Below are positions 8,048 through 18,100 of a DNA stretch of 59,937 nucleotides, piece by piece. A program made the position numbers and the translations under genes. The notes below the pieces were generated by a model, which saw nothing but the letters and a program-made list of their open reading frames with translations, did not search any database and was not told where the DNA came from. The stretch comes from Bryobacterales bacterium. GTDB taxonomy: Bacteria; Acidobacteriota; Terriglobia; Bryobacterales; Bryobacteraceae. Where the stretch lies: the NCBI GenBank assembly GCA_003167255.1, contig PMTR01000018.1:1-59937 (forward strand), read 5' to 3'. Position 1 is the first letter of the stretch. The number at the start of each line of letters is the position of its first letter.

Positions 8048-9205
8048 ATGCCACTCGAACTGGCCGCCGCGGCAACCTTGGCCCTCTGGCTCTACCTGCT
8101 CTTCTTCCGCGGCGCATTCTGGCGGGAATTCCTGAAACGCGATGCCCCACCGGAAGGCCCGCTCCGCCACCCGCCCCGCATAGTTGCCGTCATCCCAGCG
8201 CGCAATGAGTCTCCCACCGTCGCTCGCGCTGTGGCATCGCTCGCCGCGCAGCACTACCCCGGAGTCTTCCACATCATCGTCGTCGACGATGACAGCACCG
8301 ATGGCACCGCCGCCGCCGCGCGCGTCGCCGCCACTCCCGATGTGCTCACCGTGGTCCACGCCGCCCCGCTCCCCGCCGGCTGGACCGGCAAGCTCTGGGC
8401 GCTCTCGGAAGGCATCCGCCACTCCGTTCGATTTCATCCCGACTACCTGCTGCTCACCGATGCCGATATCGTCCACCCGGCTGGCGCCCTGGAAGACCTC
8501 GCGGCGCGCGCCGCCGCTGGTCCCTACGACCTGGTCTCTTTCATGGCCACGCTGCAGTGCCGCTCTCCCGCCGAGCGCGCCCTGGTCCCCGCCTTCGTTT
8601 TTTTCTTCTTCCTGCTCTATCCGCCCGCGTGGATTCGCAACCCGCGCCGCTCCACTGCCGGGGCCGCCGGCGGTTGCATTCTGGTTCGCCAGGCGGCGCT
8701 CGAGAAGATCGGCGGCATCGAACCCATCCGCGGCTCTCTCATCGACGATTGCGCCCTGGCGCGCGCCATCAAGCGCAGCGGCGGCCGCATCTGGCTCGGC
8801 CTAAACCGCGCCACCATCAGCATCCGCGCCTACCCCACCTTCGGCGAAATCGGCCGCATGATCTCCCGTACCGCCTTCACCCAACTCCGCCATTCCGCGC
8901 TGCTGCTGTTCGCCACCATTATCGGCCTCACGGTCACCTATCTTCTGCCGCCGGTTGTCGCCGTGGTCGCCCCGCAGCCTGCCGCCGGAATGGCCGCGAC
9001 CGCGTGGCTGCTGATGTCCGTCTCTTACTTCCCCGCCCTGCGTTTCTACAACCGTGGTTGGTTCGCCGCGCCGTTGCTGCCCTTGGCGGCCCTCTTCTAT
9101 CTCGGCGCTACCATCCATTCCGCCATTTCTTACTGGCTGGGCGCTGGCGGAAGCTGGAAAGGCCGCGTCCAGGATAGACCCTTCAGGCAGAGCCGCGAAG
9201 GTTAG
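8048..9205 (+). CDS. hpnB: Hopene-associated family 2 glycosyltransferase HpnB
   Basis: A 385-aa protein with one N-terminal membrane helix, a GT-A glycosyltransferase domain and three or four C-terminal helices. Motifs include VAVIPARNES, the nucleotide-sugar site VVDDDSTDGT and the LLLTDADIVHP metal-binding region. The C-terminal half (FGEIGRMISRTAFTQLRHS) agrees with HpnB, a glycosyltransferase found in hopanoid gene clusters. No squalene-hopene cyclase or other hpn gene is visible here, so the assignment to hopanoid modification rests on family similarity. Confidence 0.82.
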   Translation: MPLELAAAATLALWLYLLFFRGAFWREFLKRDAPPEGPLRHPPRIVAVIPARNESPTVARAVASLAAQHYPGVFHIIVVDDDSTDGTAAAARVAATPDVLTVVHAAPLPAGWTGKLWALSEGIRHSVRFHPDYLLLTDADIVHPAGALEDLAARAAAGPYDLVSFMATLQCRSPAERALVPAFVFFFFLLYPPAWIRNPRRSTAGAAGGCILVRQAALEKIGGIEPIRGSLIDDCALARAIKRSGGRIWLGLNRATISIRAYPTFGEIGRMISRTAFTQLRHSALLLFATIIGLTVTYLLPPVVAVVAPQPAAGMAATAWLLMSVSYFPALRFYNRGWFAAPLLPLAALFYLGATIHSAISYWLGAGGSWKGRVQDRPFRQSREG

Positions 9206-9242
9206 GGAGCGTTGCGGCAAGCGCTCCCTAACGGTCGCGGCT
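9191..9242. repeat. Inverted repeat of the CTCCCTTACGGTCGCGG family
   Basis: The arms 9191-9211 and 9222-9242 form a 21-bp inverted repeat with two mismatches and a 10-nt loop. The left arm covers the 3' end of hpnB including its TAG. The right arm, CGCTCCCTAACGGTCGCGG, recurs with small changes at 22049 and 43610. It could act as a terminator for hpnB. Confidence 0.7.
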
Positions 9243-9314
9243 CCGATTGGGGGCCTGAACGCCGGTTGCAAACTTTACCGCTCCCGGTTACGTCTAACCT
9301 CCGTGCGGCGTCTC

Positions 9315-11108
9315 ATGTGTAACTGGAGATCGAATACGCGCCGTCTGGCCGTGCTCCTGGTAATTCCATTGGCGCTTATCGCGCAGATTCCCAAGCAGGC
9401 TGCCCGCAACCCCAATGGCGGCAATCCGACTGTCGCGCCCGCACCACCGACGCCCCCAGGGGACCTTTGCACCATCGAAGGCCAGGTCTTTGACGTCTCC
9501 ACCGGCCAGCCTCTGCGCAAAGCCAGCGTCTCCCTAAACCCTATGCGCATGTCGCCTGGCATGGCTGCCGCACCCCATTCCTATGGCGCCACCACGGATG
9601 CCGCCGGCAAATTCACCGTCTCCGGCATGGAGCCCGGCCAGTACCGTGTCAATGTTTCGCACACGGGCTTCCTCAACGGCCAGTACAACCCCCGGCGGCC
9701 CGATGGTCCCGGCACCCCGATCGAGCTCGCCCGCGGCCAGAAGATGACCGGCGTCGACTTCCACCTTACGCCTCACGGCGTCATTGCCGGCCACATGCTG
9801 GACGAAGACGGCGATCCCCTGCAGGGAGTCCAAATCCAGCTTATGCGCATGACCTACAACCGCGGCCGCAAACAGCTCCAGCAATACAATGGCAGCAATA
9901 GCAACGACCTCGGCGAATACCGGATCTCCGGGATTCAACCTGGCAAGTATTACCTCTGCGCCACCTACCGGGGCCGGGCCAACGGAATCATGATGGATGG
10001 AGGCTTCAGCGTTGCCAGCGGCTCGCTGCAGCAGCAGGAAGATTACGCACCCACTTTCTATCCTGGTGTCACCGACTTCGCCGCCGCCGTGCCCATGGAC
10101 ATGAAGCCGGGCCAACAGCTCCAGGGCATCAACCTCAAGCTAACTAAAATCCACACGGTTAGCGTCAAAGGCATGGTGATCAACACAACGGCCCCTCCGG
10201 CTCCGCCGGAGCAGCTTCCCGGCGGGCGTGGTGGCCCGATGCGCATTAATGTAAATCTTCAATTAGAGCCGCGTAACTCACTAAATCCGCAAGGTATGGG
10301 GCAAGGAACTGGCGTCCGTCCGGATGGCACTTTCGAATTCCCCAGCATCGCACCGGGCTCCTACAATCTCATCGCCATGACCAACAACGGCAATCTCCGT
10401 CACGCCGCGGTGCTGCCCATCGACGTCGGCAACGCCAATGTGGAGGGCCTCACCCTGACCATCAATCCCGGTGTCACGGTTTCCGGCCACATCCGCGTGG
10501 ATGGCGAAACTACCGATCCCATCCCCGGCTTCCAGGTCCGCCTCAGCCCCTGGGCGCAGGGCTTCAACGTCGGCCCGCCGCAGCCCGCCAAGGCCGACGC
10601 TTCCAACAGTTTCAGCTTCGACGACGTCAACCCGGAGCAGTTCGAGGTTAACGTCTCACCGCTGCCCGGCGCCCTTTACCTCAAGTCCATTCGCGCCGGC
10701 AACGCCGATGTATTGGCCAACGGTCTGGATCTCACCGCCGGCGGCGGCGCATCGCTCGACGTCGTCATCGGCGTCAACGCCCCACAAATCACCGGCACCG
10801 TTCAGGACCCCGCCACCCAACAACCCGCAGTATCCGTCACCGTCGTGCTCATCCCCCAGGAAAAGGAACGCCGCGAAACGAGTCTGTACTACCGCACCTC
10901 GACCACCGACCAGAACGGCAGTTTCACGTTGGGCCGCGTAAACCCCGGTGAGTACAAAATCTACGCATGGGAACAGGTCGAAAACGGCGTCTGGTTCGAT
11001 CCCGATTTCCTCAAGCCAGTCGAGAGCAAGGGCTCACCCGTCTCCGTGCGCGAAGGCTCCCCGGTCACCGTACAGGTCACCATGATTCCCGCCGGCTCCG
11101 GAAATTGA
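9315..11108 (+). CDS. Secreted carboxypeptidase-regulatory-like domain protein
   Basis: A 597-aa exported protein starting with a basic stretch and a hydrophobic signal (LAVLLVIPLALIAQ). The rest is a string of transthyretin-like/CarboxypepD-regulatory beta-sandwich domains. One repeat begins at about 55 (IEGQVFDVSTGQPLRKASVS), another at about 160 (GVIAGHMLDEDGDPLQGVQI), others near 390 and 490 (ITGTVQDPATQQPAVSV). Each ends with a G-x-F-x-F/V and PG-x-Y pattern such as MEPGQYRVNV. Such proteins are abundant in Acidobacteria, where they resemble the N-terminal part of TonB-dependent receptors, but no barrel is present here. Confidence 0.82.
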   Translation: MCNWRSNTRRLAVLLVIPLALIAQIPKQAARNPNGGNPTVAPAPPTPPGDLCTIEGQVFDVSTGQPLRKASVSLNPMRMSPGMAAAPHSYGATTDAAGKFTVSGMEPGQYRVNVSHTGFLNGQYNPRRPDGPGTPIELARGQKMTGVDFHLTPHGVIAGHMLDEDGDPLQGVQIQLMRMTYNRGRKQLQQYNGSNSNDLGEYRISGIQPGKYYLCATYRGRANGIMMDGGFSVASGSLQQQEDYAPTFYPGVTDFAAAVPMDMKPGQQLQGINLKLTKIHTVSVKGMVINTTAPPAPPEQLPGGRGGPMRINVNLQLEPRNSLNPQGMGQGTGVRPDGTFEFPSIAPGSYNLIAMTNNGNLRHAAVLPIDVGNANVEGLTLTINPGVTVSGHIRVDGETTDPIPGFQVRLSPWAQGFNVGPPQPAKADASNSFSFDDVNPEQFEVNVSPLPGALYLKSIRAGNADVLANGLDLTAGGGASLDVVIGVNAPQITGTVQDPATQQPAVSVTVVLIPQEKERRETSLYYRTSTTDQNGSFTLGRVNPGEYKIYAWEQVENGVWFDPDFLKPVESKGSPVSVREGSPVTVQVTMIPAGSGN

Positions 11109-11182
11109 GCCTTGTGCCGAGCGAGCGAGGCACTGGCGCGCATGAAACACGCGTTCGTCACGGCTCCGCTTGCATCCTTGCC

Positions 11183-11758
11183 ATGAAGCAGCACGCCTCA
11201 GCCAGTCCGCTGGTAATCATGACCATCGGACATTCCACCCGCCCCGCCGGCGAGTTCGTCCATCTTCTCAAAGCGCACGGCGTCGAACGCCTGGTGGATG
11301 TCCGCACTATCCCGCGTTCCCGGCACAATCCCCAATTCAACCGCGATCAGTTGCCGCGCACACTGCATTCCGCTCGCATTCACTACCGGCATATGCCCGG
11401 GCTGGGAGGACTCCGTCATGCGCGGCCGGATTCCATCAACGCCGCTTGGCGCAACTCGAGCTTCCGCGGCTTTGCCGACTACATGCAGACCCCTGAGTTT
11501 CAGAAGAATCTCGACGCTTTGATCGAGTTCGCCAAACGCGAGCGGGTTGCCATCATGTGCGCCGAAGCCGTTCCCTGGCGCTGTCACCGCTCTCTGATTG
11601 CCGATGCTTTGCTGGCCCGCGGTATCGAAGCCAGAGAGATCTCGAGCTCGACCGCCACGCGCCTCCACTCGCTGACTCCCTTTGCACAGGTGAACGGAAC
11701 CCGGGTCACCTATCCCAAACCAGCATCCGCGGCAGACAAGCAACTGGATCTCATCTGA
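11183..11758 (+). CDS. DUF488 family protein
   Basis: A 191-aa protein with the DUF488 signature: MTIGHSTRPAGEFVHLL at the N-terminus, then ERLVDVRTIPRSRHNPQF and the C-terminal CAEAVPWRCHRSLIAD. The last motif, with its Cys and His, is the most conserved part of the family and may bind metal. The biochemical role is unknown. ATG 11183 gives a 12-residue leader before the conserved start; ATG 11219 is an equally possible start. It is convergent with yceI. Confidence 0.85.
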   Translation: MKQHASASPLVIMTIGHSTRPAGEFVHLLKAHGVERLVDVRTIPRSRHNPQFNRDQLPRTLHSARIHYRHMPGLGGLRHARPDSINAAWRNSSFRGFADYMQTPEFQKNLDALIEFAKRERVAIMCAEAVPWRCHRSLIADALLARGIEAREISSSTATRLHSLTPFAQVNGTRVTYPKPASAADKQLDLI

Positions 11759-11804
11759 CGCGCGCCCGCGCAGCGCCGTCCTTCGCCTTGAGCCCCGGTT
11801 TCCG

Positions 11805-12338
11805 TTACGCCTGCCGCATCGCTTCAATCTCGATCGAGATCTTGACTTCGTCTCCCACCACCACTCCGCCTGCTTCGAGCGCCATGTTCCAGATGAGGCC
11901 GAAATCCTTCCGATGGATTTTCGTCTCGGCGGTCGCCCCAATGCGGTAGCCGCCCCATGGGTCTTTGACCTCCGGTGTAGGCCCTTCCACCGCGAGCGTC
12001 ACCTCGCGAGTCACGCCGTGGATGGTCAGGTCGCCCTTCACCTTCCACTCGTCACCCTCATTGACCACCTGCTTGCTGCGGAAGGTCAGCTCCGGGAACT
12101 TCTCCGCGTCGAAGAAGTCGGGACTCTTCAGGTGCGCGTCGCGTTGCGGTTCCCGCGTGCTGATGGAAGCTACTTCCACGCGCGCCTCCAGGCTGGAATT
12201 AGCCGGGTTGGCGGCATCATATACTACGGTTCCGGAAAGCTTCGTAAACTCGCCGCGCACATTCGAAACCATCAGGTGCCGGACGCTGAAATGCGCCGCC
12301 GAATGCGCCGAATCGATTTGATATGTCACTTGTGCCAT
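11805..12338 (-). CDS. YceI family lipid-binding protein
   Basis: A 177-aa protein matching the YceI family over its full length: YQIDSAHSAAHFSVRHLMVS at the start, WKVKGDLTIHGVTREVTL in the middle and KIHRKDFGLIWN near the end. YceI proteins form a lipocalin-like barrel that binds polyisoprenoid or amide lipids. No signal peptide is seen, so this copy is probably cytoplasmic. AGGA lies about 9 bp upstream of the ATG. A perfect palindrome 32-47 bp upstream matches the one in the promoter of the marR gene just before it on the same strand, so MarR control is likely. Confidence 0.9.
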   Translation of the reverse strand: MAQVTYQIDSAHSAAHFSVRHLMVSNVRGEFTKLSGTVVYDAANPANSSLEARVEVASISTREPQRDAHLKSPDFFDAEKFPELTFRSKQVVNEGDEWKVKGDLTIHGVTREVTLAVEGPTPEVKDPWGGYRIGATAETKIHRKDFGLIWNMALEAGGVVVGDEVKISIEIEAMRQA

Positions 12339-12369
12339 TGCCGATCGTCCTTTCGTTCGTTCTCACACT

Positions 12370-12385
12370 ATTCGTTATGACGAAT
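12370..12385. promoter_or_regulatory. Putative MarR operator before yceI
   Basis: ATTCGT-TATG-ACGAAT is a perfect 6-4-6 inverted repeat. On the opposite strand it reads ATTCGTCATAACGAAT, and the marR promoter contains the close match ATTCGTTACAACGGGT. Binding by the neighbouring MarR is inferred from symmetry, spacing and the two copies. Confidence 0.6.
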
Positions 12386-12408
12386 ACTAGACCTAAAAAA
12401 ACAGATGC

Positions 12409-12873
12409 TCACGTTTCGCGAATCGATTCCAGAATCTCAATCAACTGCGCGAGCCGCTCCTTGCCGATGTGGCCCAACTGCCGCTTCACGAACTCCGCCA
12501 GCGGCCGGTCGATGTCTTTCAGCAGGTCGATGCCCTGCGCGCTGATCCGGCTGATGACCACCCGCCGATCCTGGCTGCCGCGCTGCCGCTCGATCAGTTG
12601 CCGCGCCTCCAGCCGGTCGAGCAGCCGCGTGATGTCCGGATCGGCCGCCACCATGCGCTCGGCGGCCTGCGAGCACGTCACGCCCGCCTGCCCCGCCCCG
12701 CGCAGAATTCGCAGGATGTTGTACTGCGTTGGCGTGAGCTGGAACTGCTTGAAAAAGTCGGTCTGCCGCTGCTGTAGGAATTCGTGCGTGCGCACCAGGT
12801 TCAGCACAGCCTCTTCCTCCAGCAACGCGAACGGCTTTTTCTGGCGAATCTCCGCGGCCAGTCTGGAACTCAC
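12409..12873 (-). CDS. MarR family transcriptional regulator
   Basis: A 154-aa winged-helix regulator. The recognition region is GVTCSQAAERMVAADPDITR, followed by the wing (RGSQDRRVVISRISAQG) and a C-terminal dimerisation helix. MarR dimers typically repress their own and adjacent genes and release DNA on binding small phenolic or oxidising ligands. The GTG start at 12873 lies only 6 bp after a TATATT -10 box, so the mRNA should be leaderless. The gene is followed 70 bp later by yceI in the same direction. A longer upstream frame overlaps the convincing DUF4159 gene and is not supported. Confidence 0.88.
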   Translation of the reverse strand: MSSRLAAEIRQKKPFALLEEEAVLNLVRTHEFLQQRQTDFFKQFQLTPTQYNILRILRGAGQAGVTCSQAAERMVAADPDITRLLDRLEARQLIERQRGSQDRRVVISRISAQGIDLLKDIDRPLAEFVKRQLGHIGKERLAQLIEILESIRET

Positions 12874-12879
12874 AATTTC

Positions 12880-12908
12880 AATATACCCGTTGTAACGAAT
12901 ATTGTCAA
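12880..12908 (-). promoter_or_regulatory. Consensus sigma70 promoter of marR with internal operator
   Basis: On the minus strand TTGACA (12908-12903), a 17-bp spacer and TATATT (12885-12880) form a near-perfect promoter. A palindrome (12885-12900) related to the yceI site covers the spacer and edge of the -10, so a bound repressor would block RNA polymerase. The predicted start falls on or next to the GTG at 12873. Confidence 0.75.
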
Positions 12909-12983
12909 TAGGAGTATTTGACGCCGGTCTTCTTCTCCGCGCCTCCGCGTCTCCGCGGTGAACATTTCGGCCGTTCGGCCTCT

Positions 12984-13829
12984 TCAGTGCGTCATGGCGT
13001 AGACCACGTAGTTCACCCCGATGCGGATTCCCAACGCCGCGTAGTGCGCCGGATAATTCGGCTCGTCGGCCCACTCCCAGGAATCCCCCACATCGGATTG
13101 AAACGTGATCGCCACCATCAGACGGCCGCGGTCGTCGAAGATGCCCCGCCATTTGTCGGGGCAGTTCTGGCACTTCCAGCTCCGGCCGGCGTTCACGGAG
13201 CCCATGCTGGCCACCTGGTAGCGCTCGTTCAGGTCGTACACCATGTGGAAGATGGCGTTGTCGTTTTCCAGTTCCACCGCCTCGCGGTCCGGAAAGACCT
13301 TGTGCATGCCCTCCATGAACCTGTCCCAGTCGTCCGGTCCCCAGAAATCGTCGGCCATGAAGAAGCCGCCGCGCAGCAGGTATTCGCGCATGGCCTTGGC
13401 TTGCGCGTCCGTCAACTGCCAGTGGCCCGGCTGCACGGCGTAGAGCCACGGCCAATCGTAGGCGTCGGCTTCATCGAGGTTGATGGGCTCTTCCACCGAG
13501 CGGACGTGGATGCGCGTGAGCCGGCGCAGCGCCTGCACGAAGTGCCGGTCGGCGCGCGGATAGTCCTGGGTCCAGATGGAATTGCCTTCGGTCCAGATGC
13601 CGCGGCTGCCGAATCCCCGGCCGTACCCACCGCCATAACGTCCCCCCGGCGCCTGCGGATACATCAGGCGCGCGAAAGTCCACTCGGTCTTCTCCTGCCA
13701 GTCCGGCGGCAAGGGGATGCTGCCGAGCCGATACTCCACGCCCGGAAACTCGCGGAACGGCCGCTGGGCATAGAGCGCGCCGATGAGCGCGGCGCTCAGT
13801 CCCAAACAGCCGATCGTGCGGAATGTCAT
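12984..13829 (-). CDS. DUF4159 domain secreted protein
   Basis: A 281-aa exported protein. After a signal peptide (TIGCLGLSAALIGALYAQ) the sequence fits DUF4159: EWTFARLMYP, DYPRADRHFVQALRRLTRI, LRGGFFMADDFWG and the C-terminal GIRIGVNYVVYAMTH. The domain resembles a class I glutamine amidotransferase-like fold and often appears in von Willebrand/aerotolerance-type operons. Here it stands alone. A Gly/Arg/Tyr-rich insert (GGRYGGGYGRGFGSRG) lies near residue 65. ATG 13829 is preferred for the signal peptide; ATG 13853 is possible. Confidence 0.8.
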   Translation of the reverse strand: MTFRTIGCLGLSAALIGALYAQRPFREFPGVEYRLGSIPLPPDWQEKTEWTFARLMYPQAPGGRYGGGYGRGFGSRGIWTEGNSIWTQDYPRADRHFVQALRRLTRIHVRSVEEPINLDEADAYDWPWLYAVQPGHWQLTDAQAKAMREYLLRGGFFMADDFWGPDDWDRFMEGMHKVFPDREAVELENDNAIFHMVYDLNERYQVASMGSVNAGRSWKCQNCPDKWRGIFDDRGRLMVAITFQSDVGDSWEWADEPNYPAHYAALGIRIGVNYVVYAMTH

Positions 13830-13912
13830 GCCTCGGGTGCCTTCCGTGAGCATATCATTCCCGCGCGTCCAGCCGCCCTTCTTTGCTACACTTCGGGGAT
13901 TGGGGAGTTCTC

Positions 13913-15121
13913 TTGCGTAACATCCTATTAACGATTCTGGCCGGGAGCGTTCTTGCCCTTTGCGGCTGCCACAAAGACCAGGCCCAACAGAAAGGTCCCG
14001 CCGGCCCGCCCGTCATGCCGGTCTCCGTCGCCAAGGCCACGCAGGAATCGGTGCCTACCGAACTGCACGTGGTCGGGACGGTGGAAGCTTCCGCCGTGGT
14101 GCAGGTGAAGTCGCAGATCGCCGGCCAGCTTCTCACAGTCGGTTTCACCGAAGGACAGAACGTCAAGCAGGGCGACCTGCTGTTCCAGATCGATCCGCGC
14201 CCCTACGACGATGCGCTGCACCAGGCCGAGGCCGCCGTGGAACGCGACCAGGCGCAGATCACCCAGGCCGAAGCGACGCTCGAGCGCGACGCCGCGCAGG
14301 TGAAATTCGCCGAGAGCGACGCCACCCGCCAGGAACAGTTGAACCAGGAAAAGCTGGCTTCGAAGATGACCGCCGACCAGGCCCGCACCACCCTCGACGT
14401 GAGTCGCGCCGGCTCGCGCGCCAGCCAGGCCAGCGTCGGCACGGCCCGCGCCAACCTCACCGCCGACCAGGCTGCGATCTCGAAAGCCCGCCTCGACCGC
14501 AGCTACTGCGAGATCCACGCGCCCATTTCCGGCCGCACCGGCAACTTGCTGGTGCATGCCGGCAATCTGGTCAAAGAGAATGATGTGCCGCTCGTAATCA
14601 TCCACCAGGTGGAACCGATCTTCGTCAGCTTCGCCGTGCCTGAGGATCACCTCGGCGCCATCCGCCGCCTGAACGCCGGACATGCCCTCTCGGTGCGCGC
14701 CACTTTGCAGGATAACTCCGGCCGCGGCGCCGCAGGCTCGCTCGCCGTGATCGACAATACCGTCGATGCCTCCACCGGCACCATCCATTTGAAAGCCACC
14801 TTCGAGAATCGCGACTCCATGCTCTGGCCGGGCCAGTTCGTGAGCGTCGCGCTGACCCTCGATACGCTACGCAATGCCACCGTGGTTCCCTCCGAAGCCG
14901 TCCAGATGGGACGGCTCGGCCAGGTGGTCTTCGTCGTCAAGCCGGATAACTCGGTCGATATGCGACCCGTAACTCTGGGTACTTCGTTCGGCAAGAAGAC
15001 CGTGATCGAGAAAGGCGTCGCGGCCGGTGAGACGGTGGTCATCGATGGCCAGATGGCCCTCTTCCCCGGCGTCACCGTGCGCGCCGTGGAAGCGCCCAAG
15101 GCCGGATCGGGGCCGCAGTGA
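13913..15121 (+). CDS. RND efflux periplasmic adaptor (membrane fusion protein)
   Basis: A 402-aa adaptor of the HlyD/AcrA type. It has a lipoprotein-like signal (LAGSVLALCGC), a biotinyl-lipoyl-like half (VKSQIAGQLLTVGFTEGQNV), a long alanine/glutamine-rich hairpin coiled coil (about 95-190), the second lipoyl half (IHAPISGRTGNLLVHAGN) and beta-barrel domains. It would link the inner-membrane pump to an outer-membrane channel. Start TTG 13913 has GGGGAG 5 bp upstream and opens at the signal; TTG 13883 is an alternative. Its stop overlaps the pump start (GTGA). Confidence 0.88.
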   Translation: MRNILLTILAGSVLALCGCHKDQAQQKGPAGPPVMPVSVAKATQESVPTELHVVGTVEASAVVQVKSQIAGQLLTVGFTEGQNVKQGDLLFQIDPRPYDDALHQAEAAVERDQAQITQAEATLERDAAQVKFAESDATRQEQLNQEKLASKMTADQARTTLDVSRAGSRASQASVGTARANLTADQAAISKARLDRSYCEIHAPISGRTGNLLVHAGNLVKENDVPLVIIHQVEPIFVSFAVPEDHLGAIRRLNAGHALSVRATLQDNSGRGAAGSLAVIDNTVDASTGTIHLKATFENRDSMLWPGQFVSVALTLDTLRNATVVPSEAVQMGRLGQVVFVVKPDNSVDMRPVTLGTSFGKKTVIEKGVAAGETVVIDGQMALFPGVTVRAVEAPKAGSGPQ

Positions 15122-18100
15122 ACATCTCCCAGATCTTCATTGAACGCCCCATCATGACGGTGCTGGTCTGTCTCAGCATCGTGCTGTTCGGCGTGGTGGC
15201 GTTCCGCGCCCTGCCGGTGGCGGCGCTGCCCAGCGTCGACTATCCCACCATCGCCGTGGCCGCGGCGCTACCCGGCGCCAGTCCGGAAACCATGGCATCC
15301 ACCGTGGCCACGCCGCTCGAGCGCCAGTTTTCCACCATCTCCGGCATCCAGCAGATGAGCTCGGTGAATTCCCTCGGCACCACCCAAATCACCGTGCAGT
15401 TCGACCTGAGCCGCACCATTGACGCTGCCGCGCAGGATATCCAGGCCGCCATTTCCGCGGCCGGCGGCCTGCTGCCCACCACCATGCCGCGCCCGCCCAC
15501 CTACCAGAAAGCCAATCCCGCCGACCGGGCCATTCTTTACCTTTCCCTGTCGTCCGATACCCTGCCCGCTTATAAAGTCAGCGAGTTCGCCGACCTCCTG
15601 CTGGCGCAGCGCATTTCCATGGTCGGCGGCGTTTCCCAAGTCCAGGTCTTAGGCGATCAGAAGTACGCCGTTCGCGTCCAGGTGGATCCCGATCAACTGG
15701 CCGCCCACAACATCGGCATCGACGAGGTCCAGAAGGCCATCTCCTCCAGCAATACCAACCTCCCCACCGGCCACCTGGATGGCGACAAACAGGCCTTCAC
15801 CATCGAATCCAGCGGCGGCCTGGATCGCGCGGCCCAATACCAGCCCATCATCGTCGCCTGGCGCAACGGCGTCCCGGTCCGCCTGGAACAACTGGGCAAT
15901 GTCATCGATAGCGTGGAGAACGACAAGATCATCGCGCTAATGAACGGCAAGCCGTGCGTGATCCTCGGCATCAACCGCCAGCCAGGCACCAACACGGTGG
16001 ATGTAGTCGACGCCGTAAACCAACTGCTGCCCGAATTTCGCCACGAGATTCCGGCCTCCGTTCACCTGGAGGTCGCCTTCGACGCTTCCCAATCCATCCG
16101 CAACTCCATTCGCGACGTCGAGTTCACGCTGCTGCTGACGGTCTGCGTGGTGGTGATGGTGATCTTCCTCTTCCTGCGCAACGTTTCCGCCACCCTCATT
16201 CCCGGCGCCGCCGTGCCCTTCTCTATCATCGGAACCTTCGCCGTGATGTACCTGCTCGGCTACAGCCTGAACAACCTCTCGCTGATGGCTCTCACGCTTT
16301 CGGTGGGTTTCGTGGTGGACGACGCCATCGTCATGCTGGAGAACATCGTGCGCCACATGGAGATGGGCAAATCGCGCCGCCAGGCGGCCCTCGCCGCGGC
16401 CCACGAGATCGGCTTCACCATCATCTCCATGACGCTGTCGCTGGTGGCCGTCTTCATCCCGGTGCTCTTCCTCGGTGGAATCGTCGGCCGCCTGTTGCAC
16501 GAGTTCTCCGTCACCATCGTGGTGGCCATCCTGATTTCCGGATTCGTATCGCTCACCCTCACGCCCATGCTGGGCAGCCGCTTCTTGAAGTCGGAGCACG
16601 AGACGCGCCACGGCTGGCTGTACCATCTGCTGGAAAGCGGTTTCAACGGCCTGACGCGCTGGTATGAAGTGACCCTCCGCATCGCCCTGCGCTTCCGCCT
16701 GGTGACGCTGGCGGTCGCCGTGCTCATGCTCATCGGCACCGGTTATCTCTTCTACACCATGCCCACCGGCTTCATTCCCAGCCAGGACAGCAGCTTCACG
16801 TTCGGCGTGATCATCGGCCCGCAGGACATTTCGTTCGACTCCATGGCGCAGCACCTGCGTGCCGTTTCCGCAGTCCTCCAGCCAGACCCCAACGTACAAA
16901 ACGTCGGGGCATTCGGAGGCACGGGCGCCGGAGGCCAGGGCAACCAGGCCTTCGTCTTCGCCAATCTGAAGCCCCGCGACCAGCGCAAACTCTCGGTGGA
17001 TCAATTCATCGAATCGCTGCGCCCCAGGTTCTTTTCCATCCCCGGCGTCTTCACCTTCATGCAGAACCCGCCGCCCATCACCGTGAGCGGCCAGTTCAGC
17101 ACCAGTGTGTATCAGCTCACGCTGCAAAGCTCCAAGCTGGATGACATTTATACCTGGGGCCCGCAGCTCATGGCCAAGATGCAGAAACTTCCCGGCTTCG
17201 TCGACGTCAACGACAATGACCTGCAGGTGGCCAGCCCGCAAGTGATGGTGGATATCGACCGCGACCGCGCCGAGGCGCTCGGCGTCACGCCCGCGCAGGT
17301 GCAGGACGCTCTCTTCAGCGCCTACGGCACGCGCCAGGTCTCGGTGATCTATGCGCCCGCCGACCAGTACTCCGTGATCATGGAAGTCGAGAAGCAATAC
17401 CAGAAGACCCCGGATGCGCTTTCGAAACTCTACGTGCGCTCTTCGGCCGGTTCGCTGGTGCCGCTTGACACCATTGTCAAGATGCGGCGACAGGTGGGCC
17501 CGCTCAGCATCAGCCATTTCGGCCAACTGCCCGCGACCACCATCTCCTTCAACCTGCGGCCCGGTTTCTCGCTGGGCCAGGCGGCCGCCCAGGTGGACAA
17601 CGCCGTTCAGGAATTGCGTATGCCTTCCAGCATTTCCACCAAGTTCCAGGGCACGGTAAAAGAGTTTCAGAGTTCCTTCCGGAACCTGTCGATCCTGCTG
17701 ATTGTGGCGATCCTGGTGATCTATATCGTGCTCGGCGTGCTGTACGAGAGCTTCATCCACCCCATCACGATTCTTTCCGGCCTGCCTTCGGCGGTCTTCG
17801 GCGCGCTGCTGACGCTGGTGCTCTTCCATAAGGAGTTGGACCTGTACGCGTTTGTCGGCATCATCATGCTGTTCGGCGTGGTGAAGAAGAACGCCATCAT
17901 GATGGTGGATTTCGCAATCTCCGCCCGCCATGGCGGCCAGAACGCTTACGATTCCATCTGGAACGGCTGCCTGCTGCGTTTCCGCCCCATCATGATGACC
18001 ACGGTGGCCGCATTGTTCGGCACGCTCCCCATCGCGTTGGGCTACGGTGAAGGCGCCGACGCGCGCCAACCTCTGGGCCTCGCCGTAGTCGGCGGCCTGG

